The position numbers and the translations under genes were made by a program. This document shows positions 45,397-53,751 of a stretch of 64,000 nt of DNA, one piece after another; position 1 is the first letter of the stretch; each line of letters opens with the position of its first letter. The DNA lies in NCBI RefSeq assembly GCF_003609605.1, contig NZ_MCHY01000009.1, positions 268,523 through 332,522 on the forward strand, read 5' to 3'. The notes under the pieces were generated by a model, which made no database searches, had not been told where the DNA came from, and saw only the letters and a list, made by a program, of their open reading frames with translations. This DNA is from Ammoniphilus oxalaticus. GTDB lineage: Bacteria; Bacillota; Bacilli; Aneurinibacillales; RAOX-1.

Positions 45397-46368
45397 TCAC
45401 TTATATGTAATACGCGGATCGAGAAACGCATAAATAATATCAGCAAACACATTCATCATCATAATCAGGCCCGCCATTAATAAAAAAGCAGTTTGAGCAA
45501 GTGGATAATCATGACGCTGGGCAGCTAAAATCATTTCTTGACCTAACCCTGGCCAACTAAACACGTACTCAATCATCACTTGTCCACCAAGAGCTGAACC
45601 TATAAATAACGCGCCTGCTGTCACAACGGGTAAAAGCGCATTGCGCATCGCATGATGAAATAAAATTCTTCTCTCTCGTAATCCTTTTGCTCGCGCCATT
45701 TCAATGTAATCTTCGCCCAACACATCAATCATCGTATTCCTCATCAGTAATAGCGGGGTCGCTAAATAAAATAAACCCGTCACAATAGTTGGTAACAGAA
45801 GATGCCTCAAAAAATCAACAGAGAAAAACAAATCAAATGAATGTTTTGCATCATAACCCGGTGAGCGAATCCCTGAATGAGGAAGCCAACCAAGCGTAAC
45901 GGAGAAGACATAAATGGCAAGCAGCCCAACCCAAAAGGTTGGCGCTGAACGAAAAATTAAGGCAAAGGTTGTCCAAAAAAGATCCAAAAAAGATCCCCTT
46001 TTCCAAGCAATCAAGGCCCCGCCAAAAACCCCAAATCCATAAGCAACAACCATCGAGGAAAACATGAGGATAATCGTAGCGAGAAATTTATCGCTTAATA
46101 CAGCAAGTGTAGAGCGTTTATAATAAAAAGATTGTCCGAAATCAAATTTGAGTAGATCTTGTAAAAAAATGAGATATTGCGACCAGATACTCTGGTCCAG
46201 ACCATACTGTTTAATCACCTGGTCGCGCGCTTCTTTCGCAATGGATGGGTCAATCAAAGCAGCAGTCATATCCCCAGGCATAAGACGAAACATAAAAAAA
46301 ATCAATGTCGCCACGACAAGAAGCGTGATTAGGGATTGGATGAACCTTTTAACGATAAAGGAAACCAT
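45397..46368 (-). CDS. Peptide ABC transporter permease, DppB type
   Basis: 323 residues with six membrane segments; start MVSFIVKRFIQSLITLLVVA is typical. The EAA motif reads EMARAKGLRERRILFHHAMR, and RMRP-like FRLMPGDM lies in the first periplasmic part. It is separated by 159 bases and a hairpin from the binding-protein gene. Confidence 0.92.
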   Translation of the reverse strand: MVSFIVKRFIQSLITLLVVATLIFFMFRLMPGDMTAALIDPSIAKEARDQVIKQYGLDQSIWSQYLIFLQDLLKFDFGQSFYYKRSTLAVLSDKFLATIILMFSSMVVAYGFGVFGGALIAWKRGSFLDLFWTTFALIFRSAPTFWVGLLAIYVFSVTLGWLPHSGIRSPGYDAKHSFDLFFSVDFLRHLLLPTIVTGLFYLATPLLLMRNTMIDVLGEDYIEMARAKGLRERRILFHHAMRNALLPVVTAGALFIGSALGGQVMIEYVFSWPGLGQEMILAAQRHDYPLAQTAFLLMAGLIMMMNVFADIIYAFLDPRITYK

Positions 46369-46489
46369 GAAGATAGCTCCCCTTTCCTCATGAATGAATC
46401 AATTTCATATAGATTTTAAGCAACTGAACCTACTACATACAGAAACTATATCGCAGAGCGTTAGAATTATAAAATGGATAAAACAGCAG

Positions 46490-46519
46490 AATGGCAGTCA
46501 AAAAAGTTTTGACCGCCAT
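46490..46519 (-). terminator. Hairpin between the binding-protein gene and the permease genes
   Basis: Arms AATGGCAGTCAAAA / TTTTGACCGCCATT (one mismatch), directly after the binding-protein stop. Probably a partial terminator or 3'-protecting structure that raises binding-protein over permease levels. Confidence 0.7.
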
Positions 46520-46527
46520 TTCACATG

Positions 46528-48168
46528 TTAGTTTACAGGTAATCTCAATTTACCTTCTGAATCCCAATTGTACCCAGCTTCACGCAAGATGTCGCGCGCT
46601 TTTTTAGGATCAAAAATAGGTTGATGCGCTGCTGGATTGTGCCAAAATTCATTCGCAGGCTGAATCACTAATCCTGGCCCGCCTTTCGTTCCATACCCTT
46701 CCAAATAAACATCTAAAATCGTATCATAATCAATCGTCAAAGCAAGCGCCTGACGAAACGCTTCATTGTCAAATGGAGCTCTTCGTAAGTTTAGCCCTAA
46801 ATATTCAAACCCGATATCAGCTACTTCAATCGTACTTATGTGTTCAATGTTCTCCGCTTGTTGAATGTGGGCTGAAATTAGACGATCAGCATGCGTATCA
46901 ATTTCTCCTGTTCGTAATGCGGACAAGACCGCTTCAGGCTGACCATATACACGATAAATATACCCATCCACGTTAATATTATTATAATAATCAGGGTTTC
47001 GCGATACCTTCAGTTCCTCGCCTCGTCTCCAGTATTCAAAGACAAAGGGCCCACTGCCTATCGGCTCTAAGTTAGCAAAATCCAACGGATTCCCCTCAAC
47101 CTTTTCCCATATATGCTTAGGCAAAATTGGAATTTGCGTTAATGTCGCTGTAATAAATGGAGCATACGCCTCAGTCAAATGGAATCGAATCGTTTCTCCT
47201 CCAAGTAATTCAATGGACTCAATTGGTTCCAAAAAGGCTTGTAAATAACCGTCGTTCCATTTATCCATGAATTCATAAGAGAATTTAACATCCTCCACTG
47301 TTACCGGCTTTCCATCATGGAATGTCATATTCGGCCGCAGAAAAACGTCTATCGTCTTGTCATTAACAACTTCCCAATTGGCGGCAGCTGATGGGACAGG
47401 TTCTATTTGTGGATTCAGCCGCACAAGCTTATCGTAAATTTGCCGTAACTGGCGCCAATCAAAAACACTTTTTGCCGCGATCGGATTCAGTGTATCCAAA
47501 TCTTGAATTCCGCCGATCTTTAACCATTTATCATCGGTAAGCGGCTCCGCTTCAGTCGGCATCCATTCGTTGAATACTCCTTCTCCGGCCATCGCAGGCA
47601 ATTCATTAAACCGTTCATGGTTATACGCATGAACGAGCGTATTAGAGTATAAGCTGACGACCGGAACTTCATCCGCTAGTATTTCTTGAGCTTTAAAAAC
47701 GAGATCCCGCCGTTTTTCAGGATCCATTTCATGACGTTGATCCTTTGAATACTTGTCGTACTCTTCATTGACAAGTCCTGTTGTATTACTTCCGCCAGGA
47801 CCTGCAAGTGAGGAATGAAAAATAGTATATGTAAACATATCAGGATCAAGTCTTTCTACTCGCCCAGAATAGCCAATCGTAAACGCATCATAATCTCGTT
47901 CATCCGGCGCCCACAAACGATCAACTTTCGCATGAAAATCCATCGGCTGAACAGTCACATCCACCCCGAGCTTCTTCCACTCTTCTGAAATCATTTTCAT
48001 CGCTTCGTATGTTATGTAATTTTCCTCCGGCGTAGCTGTGAGTACAGTAAATGAAGGCGCCAATTCACCCAACTCATCATCGGCTACCTTTTCCCCTTTT
48101 TCAGACGAGCAACCAACAAGAGCGAAGATAAGTACAAGTAATAGCAAATATCTTTCTTTCCTAAACAA
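46528..48168 (-). CDS. Peptide-type ABC solute-binding lipoprotein, family 5, circularly permuted
   Basis: 546 residues. Lipoprotein signal with lipobox LVGC (C20). What follows is in an unusual order. Residues about 35-200 (FTVLTATPEENYITYEAMKM, RDYDAFTIGYSGRVERLDPD, AQEILADEVPVVSLYSN) are the part that normally ends a family-5 binding protein. Residues about 215-546 (KIGGIQDLDTLNP, FHDGKPVTVEDVKFSYEF, EPIGSGPFVFEYWRRGEE, APFDNEAFRQALALTIDYDT) are the normal beginning and middle, and the protein stops at FDPKKARDILREAGYNWDSE plus ten residues, exactly where the displaced segment would usually follow. All lobes are therefore present but rotated. Start is a TTG with AGGGGG eight bases before it. 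First gene of the transporter. Confidence 0.88.
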   Translation of the reverse strand: MFRKERYLLLLVLIFALVGCSSEKGEKVADDELGELAPSFTVLTATPEENYITYEAMKMISEEWKKLGVDVTVQPMDFHAKVDRLWAPDERDYDAFTIGYSGRVERLDPDMFTYTIFHSSLAGPGGSNTTGLVNEEYDKYSKDQRHEMDPEKRRDLVFKAQEILADEVPVVSLYSNTLVHAYNHERFNELPAMAGEGVFNEWMPTEAEPLTDDKWLKIGGIQDLDTLNPIAAKSVFDWRQLRQIYDKLVRLNPQIEPVPSAAANWEVVNDKTIDVFLRPNMTFHDGKPVTVEDVKFSYEFMDKWNDGYLQAFLEPIESIELLGGETIRFHLTEAYAPFITATLTQIPILPKHIWEKVEGNPLDFANLEPIGSGPFVFEYWRRGEELKVSRNPDYYNNINVDGYIYRVYGQPEAVLSALRTGEIDTHADRLISAHIQQAENIEHISTIEVADIGFEYLGLNLRRAPFDNEAFRQALALTIDYDTILDVYLEGYGTKGGPGLVIQPANEFWHNPAAHQPIFDPKKARDILREAGYNWDSEGKLRLPVN

Positions 48169-48465
48169 TAAAAATCCCCCTTAGTCAAAATGACATAACA
48201 AAGACCACTTTCCCCTGCCGATATGGAGTGGAGGAGTGGTCAAAACCTTTTAAATAAAAAGAGAACTCCGCTAGCTATGATCCCAGGTGTGGGACAACGA
48301 GTAATCTTAATAATATACCCATTTAATATAACAAAGCGATAGTATCATAGCAAGATATACCTATAGATTGACTATGATAGGACCCAATGTTTGCAAATTG
48401 ATAGAAACATTCAAAGACACGGATCCTAATAGGGTCTAAACCCGCATTGTTACTGACTTTATGTA

Positions 48466-48542
48466 TGGCGGCCCCGAGAGGATTCGAACCTCCGACTCAC
48501 AGTTTAGGAAACTGCAGCTCTATCCGACTGAGCTACGGGGCC
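48466..48542 (-). tRNA. tRNA-Arg (anticodon CCT)
   Basis: Minus strand, 77 bases with encoded CCA. Acceptor GGCCCCG / CGGGGCC, D arm with AGCTCAGTCGGATAGAGCT, anticodon stem CAGT/ACTG around loop TTCCTAA (anticodon CCT, reads AGG), T arm GGAGG-TTCGAAT-CCTC. Stands alone; no tRNA cluster around it. Confidence 0.96.
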
Positions 48543-48721
48543 ATATTATGTTTAATAACTTAACACATCGTAATACCTACTTACAATATATAAACTATGT
48601 GAACTTTACCATTCCCTTCCGCCCCGTACCCCACCTTTTAAATATATGGAATGGCGCAAATTGATGGTGATTGTTTTAATCGCTCGCCAACTGGACGAAT
48701 CTCGAGATAGCGACCGGTATC

Positions 48722-48763
48722 AAAAGCAGGGGTAAACAACAAAAGCTGTCTACACCTGCTTTT
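48722..48763 (-). terminator. Terminator after the LysM gene
   Basis: Outer arms AAAAGCAGG / CCTGCTTTT with additional inner pairs. T-rich on both sides. Confidence 0.7.
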
Positions 48764-48795
48764 CTTTTGGGTATGATCCCAGTCTATAATTACGT

Positions 48796-49113
48796 TTACC
48801 TTCCTTCTATCCGCCGAACCCGATCCTCCAACCTTTCCACACGCCGCCCCAACTGATTAACCTCACGTTCTAATGAATTTACACGTCGTTCTAAATTTCG
48901 CCCAGGCCCTGGTGTTGGCGGCGGTGTAGGTGACGGTTGTGTTGGTCCCGACGGTGAGTAGGAAGACCCGACAGGAATTTGAATAACCGTCCCTACATAA
49001 ATACGATTCGGATCCGTAATCCCATTCACTCGCATAATTTGCTGAACACTTACCCCATAACGCGCTGCGATCGACCATAAATTTTCACCTGGTTGGACAA
49101 CATGATTAATCAA
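48796..49113 (-). CDS. LysM-domain protein with coiled-coil tail
   Basis: 105 residues: one LysM domain at residues 4-48 (VVQPGENLWSIAARYGVSVQ, then YVGTVIQIPV), a proline-rich linker (PTQPSPTPPPTPGPG) and a heptad-rich basic/acidic coiled coil (LERRVNSLEREVNQLGRR). No signal peptide, as in several spore-coat and cortex LysM proteins that are made in the mother cell; a spore role is inference. Single-gene unit. Confidence 0.85.
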   Translation of the reverse strand: MINHVVQPGENLWSIAARYGVSVQQIMRVNGITDPNRIYVGTVIQIPVGSSYSPSGPTQPSPTPPPTPGPGRNLERRVNSLEREVNQLGRRVERLEDRVRRIEGR

Positions 49114-49243
49114 TCGTTATTTCCCCCTCATTGGATATTCCATAACAAAGTATGTATCAGATTAGTTATCTGCCCTAGGCAGCAATCTATTTCCGCGATA
49201 AATCTTTATCCTATCCCTGGGTCATGCAAATCTTAATAAGACT

Positions 49244-49285
49244 TTGACATTTCTTTTGTACCTGTGTACTATGTTATTAGTACAC
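49244..49285 (+). promoter_or_regulatory. Promoter and palindromic operator of the GntR/ABC operon
   Basis: -35 TTGACA (49244-49249), 17-base spacer, -10 TACTAT (49267-49272). A perfect inverted repeat GTGTACTA-N6-TAGTACAC (49264-49285) covers the -10 box and the start point. Its size and place fit an operator of the YtrA-type GntR repressor encoded in the same operon. Confidence 0.8.
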
Positions 49286-49314
49286 TAATTCACAGATACA
49301 AAGGAGTGTGTTTT

Positions 49315-50067
49315 ATGAATCCATGGACTGGATTATTGAGAAAAGAGTTTCGTCTAGGAAGAACAGGGGTGCTGATCGCACTATTAGTCATGGCGATATA
49401 TATCGGTTTTTCTATCTATCTCTCCTGGAAAACGCTACCAGGGGTTTTAATTGGTATGTCGTTTATGTTAATTATGGCTCATATTTTCTATCTTCCATTT
49501 TATGTTGGATTTAGTCTTCACAGAGAAAAGCATACGATGCACCATTGGCTACACAATCCGCTATCAGGAAACGCGCTGCTTACAGCAAAATTTATTAACG
49601 GACTTGTCTCCTTTTGCTTCTCACTGTTTATTGCTTGTCTTTTCTTCCTATATGCTTGGTGGACGAACAAAAGGCTGTCAGATGAATTACTCATCCCTTT
49701 TCAAGATGTCATCGGAACGGGCGGGTTCATTTTGGTCCACATCATCCTCTTTGCTATCTATCTAACCCTGTGGACATTAATGCTCTCTATGCTAGAACTT
49801 GTAACCAAACAAAAACTCGGCAAGTGGAGAGGCGTGATTGCTGTTGCGATCATTTTATTCGGTCCAAGATTGTGGGCAACACTCGAGGCAACTTCGTTAT
49901 ATCATTTCTTAACACAGTGGGGTCCGATCTATTTGGCAAACACACACATGATGATTCCCCAAATTAAGGTGGTTTATGTTGGATTTTATATCTTCCATCT
50001 CATCATCGCGATCATGCTCTTTGCTCTCTCAAGTTGGATGTTGGACCGTAAGGTGGAGATTATGTAA
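49315..50067 (+). CDS. ABC-2 type membrane protein
   Basis: 250 residues with six membrane segments (GVLIALLVMAIYIGFSIYLS, AHIFYLPFYVGFSLH and so on). Family of YtrC/YtrD-like permeases encoded with YtrA-type regulators. AAGGAG lies eight bases before the ATG at 49315. Overlaps the start of the regulator gene by one base. With the ATPase downstream it forms an exporter or bacitracin/antibiotic-type resistance or sensing system; substrate unknown. Confidence 0.82.
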   Translation: MNPWTGLLRKEFRLGRTGVLIALLVMAIYIGFSIYLSWKTLPGVLIGMSFMLIMAHIFYLPFYVGFSLHREKHTMHHWLHNPLSGNALLTAKFINGLVSFCFSLFIACLFFLYAWWTNKRLSDELLIPFQDVIGTGGFILVHIILFAIYLTLWTLMLSMLELVTKQKLGKWRGVIAVAIILFGPRLWATLEATSLYHFLTQWGPIYLANTHMMIPQIKVVYVGFYIFHLIIAIMLFALSSWMLDRKVEIM

Positions 50068-50444
50068 TGAATGAGGATTTCAATCCAGATCAACCGATCT
50101 ACCTGCAGTTGGCCGAACGAATTAGTTATCGGATCACACGCAAAGAACTTGGTCTCGGGGCCAAACTTCCTTCTGTGCGTGAGATGGCGATTCAAGCAAG
50201 CGTGAACCCAAATACGGTCCAAAGGGCGTACAGTGAATTGGAAAGGAAGGGCATCGTGGAAACGAAAAGAGGGCAAGGCACTTTTGTAACCAAGGATGAT
50301 TTCGTCTTAACCAAGTTAAGAGAAACATTAAAGCAGGAGCAAATTGTAAATTTCGTCAACGATATGCGAAACATGGGCTATAGCGATGAAGAAATGATCA
50401 ATGGATTGGAACATTATTTCCAAAAGGGGGGAATTAACAAGTGA
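50067..50444 (+). CDS. GntR-family regulator, YtrA type
   Basis: 125 residues: winged helix domain (PIYLQLAERISYRITRKELG, LPSVREMAIQASVNPNTVQR, GTFVTKDD) followed by a short helical tail for dimer formation, without a ligand domain, as in the YtrA subgroup. Such regulators repress their own ABC operon. Starts within the stop of the permease gene and its stop overlaps the ATPase start, so the three genes are coupled. Confidence 0.92.
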   Translation: MNEDFNPDQPIYLQLAERISYRITRKELGLGAKLPSVREMAIQASVNPNTVQRAYSELERKGIVETKRGQGTFVTKDDFVLTKLRETLKQEQIVNFVNDMRNMGYSDEEMINGLEHYFQKGGINK

Positions 50445-51130
50445 TTGAATTTAAGCAAGTATCAAAACGATATGGATCGAAAAAGGCCCTAAAGGATATT
50501 TCATTTACTTTGCCAGCTGGTAAAATCATAGGTGTGATTGGCGAAAATGGAAGCGGCAAATCAACCACATTGAAACTAATCGCAGGATTAGCTAAACCGA
50601 CATCAGGAACTATTACAATCGACGGTCAGCCGGTTACCCGCAGAAGCTGCCGATACGTTTCCTATCTTTCAGATTCGGATCAATTTTATCCCTTTTTCAC
50701 CATAGGCGATATGATTGACTTTTATCAGTCTCAATTCGCTGACTTTCAAGTAGAGAAGGCGAACGAAATCCTGACATTCATGAAATTAGATCGAACTCAA
50801 AAGATAAATAGCCTGTCAAAGGGGAATCGCGGTCGCTTAAAGATTACGTTAAGTCTTGCCCGCGATGTTCCAATTATCTTAATGGATGAACCGCTGGCTG
50901 GACTGGATCCAATGGTTCGAGATTCAATTATTCGCGGACTCATTTCCTACATTGATATTGAAAAGCAAACAGTTTTGATAACAACGCATGAGGTGGAAGA
51001 AGTAGAACCGATTCTTGATACGATGATGGCGATAAGAGACGGTGAACTTCTCTGTATTCAAGATGTGGAAGAATTGCGAGAGCAAGAAAAAACGGGAATC
51101 CTTGAGTGGATGAAACGAGTATATCAATAA
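50441..51130 (+). CDS. ABC transporter ATPase
   Basis: 229 residues. Walker A GVIGENGSGKST, Walker B VPIILMDEPLAGLDP, and H-loop TTHEVEEVEP. The signature motif reads LSKGNRGRLKITLSLA, normal for the YtrB/bacitracin-type group. GTG start overlapping the regulator stop (GTGA). Last gene of the operon, before a strong terminator. Confidence 0.93.
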   Translation: MIEFKQVSKRYGSKKALKDISFTLPAGKIIGVIGENGSGKSTTLKLIAGLAKPTSGTITIDGQPVTRRSCRYVSYLSDSDQFYPFFTIGDMIDFYQSQFADFQVEKANEILTFMKLDRTQKINSLSKGNRGRLKITLSLARDVPIILMDEPLAGLDPMVRDSIIRGLISYIDIEKQTVLITTHEVEEVEPILDTMMAIRDGELLCIQDVEELREQEKTGILEWMKRVYQ

Positions 51131-51162
51131 GAGGAGGGTTTCATTAGACCCTCCTCTTTTTT
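51131..51162 (+). terminator. Terminator of the GntR/ABC operon
   Basis: Arms GAGGAGGGT / ACCCTCCTC with an eight-base loop, then TTTTTTG; starts at the ATPase stop. Confidence 0.94.
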
Positions 51163-51181
51163 GTTACGAAACATGTACCTT

Positions 51182-52141
51182 TTATGAAAGCAAGATGGAA
51201 ATCGACTTGGAAGCAATCATTCCTTGGCCAGCCGCCAAAGATATACTTGTGTAATCCGCTGGTGTACATACATCCCCAATTGCAAAAATATGCGGTTCAC
51301 TCGTTTGATACTTGGGATTATGAAGAATATATTGATTCTGATCCATCTCCACTTTTCCTTTTAATAAGCCACTGTTCGGTTCCACGCCAACTCGAATGAA
51401 TACACCGTCTACAACAAGCTGATTCACTTTTCCGTTGGCATCTACTATCGTAACACCTGTTACGCGACTTTTCCCGTCAATTCGTTCTATTTTACAATGG
51501 GGATATAGTTGAATGCTATCTCGCTTTGTAACTTGCTGGATGTATTCTCTACGAGCTCGAAAACGATCCGAACGGTGAATCAGACTCACTTCCGCTCCGT
51601 TTTCAGCCAAGATCAAGGCCCCTTCAAAGGCTCGATCCCCGCCTCCGATAATCGCCACTCGTTTATGCGCAAATAAGGCGCCGTCTTTTGAGGCTGAATA
51701 AATCTCGCCACGCTGCATCATTTCCGTTTCCCCTGGGATGCGCAATCTGCGAGGTTTAGCCCCCGTCGCAAAAATCAAGTATTGAAAATGGATAACTTCA
51801 GGGTCTCGTTTCCCCTCTTTTACAGTAAGACATCGATTCGCTGCGTCTATGGATAACACAGAAGTTCCGAGACGAAAACGGCAATTCAATTGAAGAAGAT
51901 GCTGGTGAAACTTTTCCTGTAATTGTTGCCCATTGTTCGTGATCATTCCCGGATAGTCTATAATTTCATTTTGAATATTGTGGAGCTGTCCTCCTGTGGC
52001 CGTCTCAGATTCCAGTAGCAAATGATCGATCCCTAACCGCTTACACCAGATTGCCGCCGATATCCCCGCTGGACCTCCGCCAATAATGACAACCTCAATC
52101 GATTGATTCAAAAATTCTCGCCCCAATTCTAAAAAATCCAT
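51182..52141 (-). CDS. Thioredoxin-reductase-like flavoprotein without the redox CxxC
   Basis: 319 residues. FAD motif IGGGPAGISAAIWCKRLG at the N-terminus, IFATGAKPRRLRIPGE, NADPH motif AIIGGGDRAFEGAL followed by IHRSDRFRARREY, and FAIGDVCTPADYTSISLA at the C-terminus. Where thioredoxin reductases have the CATC pair, this reads IYSASKDG, so it cannot reduce thioredoxin in the usual way. It may be a ferredoxin/flavodoxin reductase or an unknown NADPH oxidoreductase. It follows serS by 33 bases in the same direction and may be transcribed with it. Confidence 0.85.
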   Translation of the reverse strand: MDFLELGREFLNQSIEVVIIGGGPAGISAAIWCKRLGIDHLLLESETATGGQLHNIQNEIIDYPGMITNNGQQLQEKFHQHLLQLNCRFRLGTSVLSIDAANRCLTVKEGKRDPEVIHFQYLIFATGAKPRRLRIPGETEMMQRGEIYSASKDGALFAHKRVAIIGGGDRAFEGALILAENGAEVSLIHRSDRFRARREYIQQVTKRDSIQLYPHCKIERIDGKSRVTGVTIVDANGKVNQLVVDGVFIRVGVEPNSGLLKGKVEMDQNQYILHNPKYQTSEPHIFAIGDVCTPADYTSISLAAGQGMIASKSISILLS

Positions 52142-52174
52142 TTCTCCTTTTTAAAACTTATCCACACACTCGCT

Positions 52175-53452
52175 TTATTTACTAATCCGCTCTCTACCGC
52201 CCATGTAAGGACGCAACACTTCAGGAATAATTACACTTCCATCCTCTTGTTGATAATTTTCTAAAATTGCGGCGACCGTTCTGCCCACAGCTAAACCGGA
52301 ACCATTCAAGGTGTGCGCAAACTCAGGTCTTCCTTTCTTTTCTCGACGGAAACGAATATTCGCTCTTCTCGCTTGAAAATCTTCAAAATTACTGCACGAG
52401 GAAATTTCGCGATACGTATCATAGCTCGGCAACCATACTTCAATATCATACGTTTTAGCGGAAGAAAACCCGATATCCCCTGTACATAAGTTTACCACAC
52501 GATAAGGCAAACCTAACAATTGCAGCACATGTTCCGCATCAGCAGTCAACTTTTCTAATTCTTCATAGGAATCATCTGGATTAACAAACTTGACAAGCTC
52601 TACCTTATTAAATTGATGCTGACGAATCAAGCCGCGCGTATCTCTTCCCGCAGAACCCGCCTCAGAACGAAAGCAAGCGCTATAAGCTGTAAACTTAATC
52701 GGTAATTGCTCTCCAGCTAAAATGTCACCACTATAGTAATTAGTCACAGGCACTTCCGAAGTCGGAATCAAGTAGTACTCTGTTCCCTCCAATTTAAAAA
52801 CATCTTCTTCAAACTTTGGTAGCTGCCCCGTACCTGTTAAGCTAGCCTTATTTACAATGTATGGCGGTTGAAGTTCCTCATAGCCGTGTTTATCCACATG
52901 TAAATCTAACATAAACTGTGTTAACGCCCGTTCGAGGCGAGCGCCTAGGCCGCGGTAAAATACAAAACGGCTTCCCGTCACTTTAGCAGCGGCTTCAAAG
53001 TCCAAAATTCCTAAATCAGAGGCAAGATCCCAATGCGCTTTCGGTTCAAAAGAAAAAGATTTCTTTTCCCCCCAGCTCCGAACTTCAACATTATCATCCT
53101 CCGATTGACCGATCGGAACACTTTCATGGGGAACATTCGGAATTCCCATCAAAATTTGGTCCAATTGCTCCTCAATTTCACGAAGTTGATCATCAAACTG
53201 TCTAATTTGATCACCGACTGTCTTCATTTCCTTAATGAGATCGTCAGCATCCTCTTTTTGCTGCTTCTTCTTTGCAATTTCCTCTGAAACCGTATTTCGC
53301 TTATTCTTCAACGTTTCACTTTGCACAAGTAAGGCTCTTCTTTGCTCATCTAGCGTGGAGAATTGGTCCAATTCTTTAAAATCCCCGCCGCGGTTTTTAA
53401 GCGTTTGTTTAATACCCTCCAAATCACTGCGTAAACGTTTAATTTCTAACAA
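52175..53452 (-). CDS. serS: Seryl-tRNA synthetase
   Basis: Charges tRNA-Ser. 425 residues: N-terminal coiled-coil arm (about 1-110) and class II catalytic core with motif 1 around [20 protein letters not shown], motif 2 [20 protein letters not shown] and motif 3 [18 protein letters not shown]. Start is a TTG with AAGGAG upstream. Preceded by a serine T-box leader that couples its expression to uncharged tRNA-Ser. Confidence 0.97.
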   Translation of the reverse strand: MLEIKRLRSDLEGIKQTLKNRGGDFKELDQFSTLDEQRRALLVQSETLKNKRNTVSEEIAKKKQQKEDADDLIKEMKTVGDQIRQFDDQLREIEEQLDQILMGIPNVPHESVPIGQSEDDNVEVRSWGEKKSFSFEPKAHWDLASDLGILDFEAAAKVTGSRFVFYRGLGARLERALTQFMLDLHVDKHGYEELQPPYIVNKASLTGTGQLPKFEEDVFKLEGTEYYLIPTSEVPVTNYYSGDILAGEQLPIKFTAYSACFRSEAGSAGRDTRGLIRQHQFNKVELVKFVNPDDSYEELEKLTADAEHVLQLLGLPYRVVNLCTGDIGFSSAKTYDIEVWLPSYDTYREISSCSNFEDFQARRANIRFRREKKGRPEFAHTLNGSGLAVGRTVAAILENYQQEDGSVIIPEVLRPYMGGRERISK

Positions 53453-53483
53453 CTGCTTTCACTCCTTCAGAATTTTTGGATAC

Positions 53484-53727
53484 AAAAAAATCCCGTCCCA
53501 TTACATTAGGGACGAGATTTTACCCGCGTTGCCACCCTAGTTGACTATGTACGTACCATAGTCCACTCTTGGAAAATGAGCTTAGGGGTGGATTCATTCA
53601 TAACCTAGATCGGTTCGCACCAAACACCGACTCTCTGCGCTAGTCATCATGAATTACTATTCCCATCATCGCTCTGCATATATTGAATTTACGGTTTTAA
53701 CCCTTGATATACCAGTTTATGCCGTAA
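53484..53727 (-). promoter_or_regulatory. T-box riboswitch of serS (serine)
   Basis: Minus strand holds the T-box sequence AGGGTGGCAACGCGGG, followed by the terminator stem ATCCCGTCCC / GGGACGAGAT and seven T. Stem I with GGTGCGAACC lies upstream. In ATGAATCCACCCC the specifier is most likely TCC (serine) followed by a purine. A -10 box TATAAT at 53734-53739 lies just before it. Uncharged tRNA-Ser would pair with the T-box and allow read-through into serS. Confidence 0.93.
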
Positions 53728-53751
53728 AACTCTATTATATACTAACAAATA

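Noticed and set aside
48466-48542. tRNA-Arg as the attachment site of an integrated element
   Set aside because: No integrase gene and no second copy of the tRNA 3' end was seen in the window.
51182-52141. Assignment as YumC-type ferredoxin-NADP reductase or YpdA
   Set aside because: FAD and NADPH motifs are closer to thioredoxin reductase; YumC- and YpdA-specific motifs are not seen, so no gene name is given.
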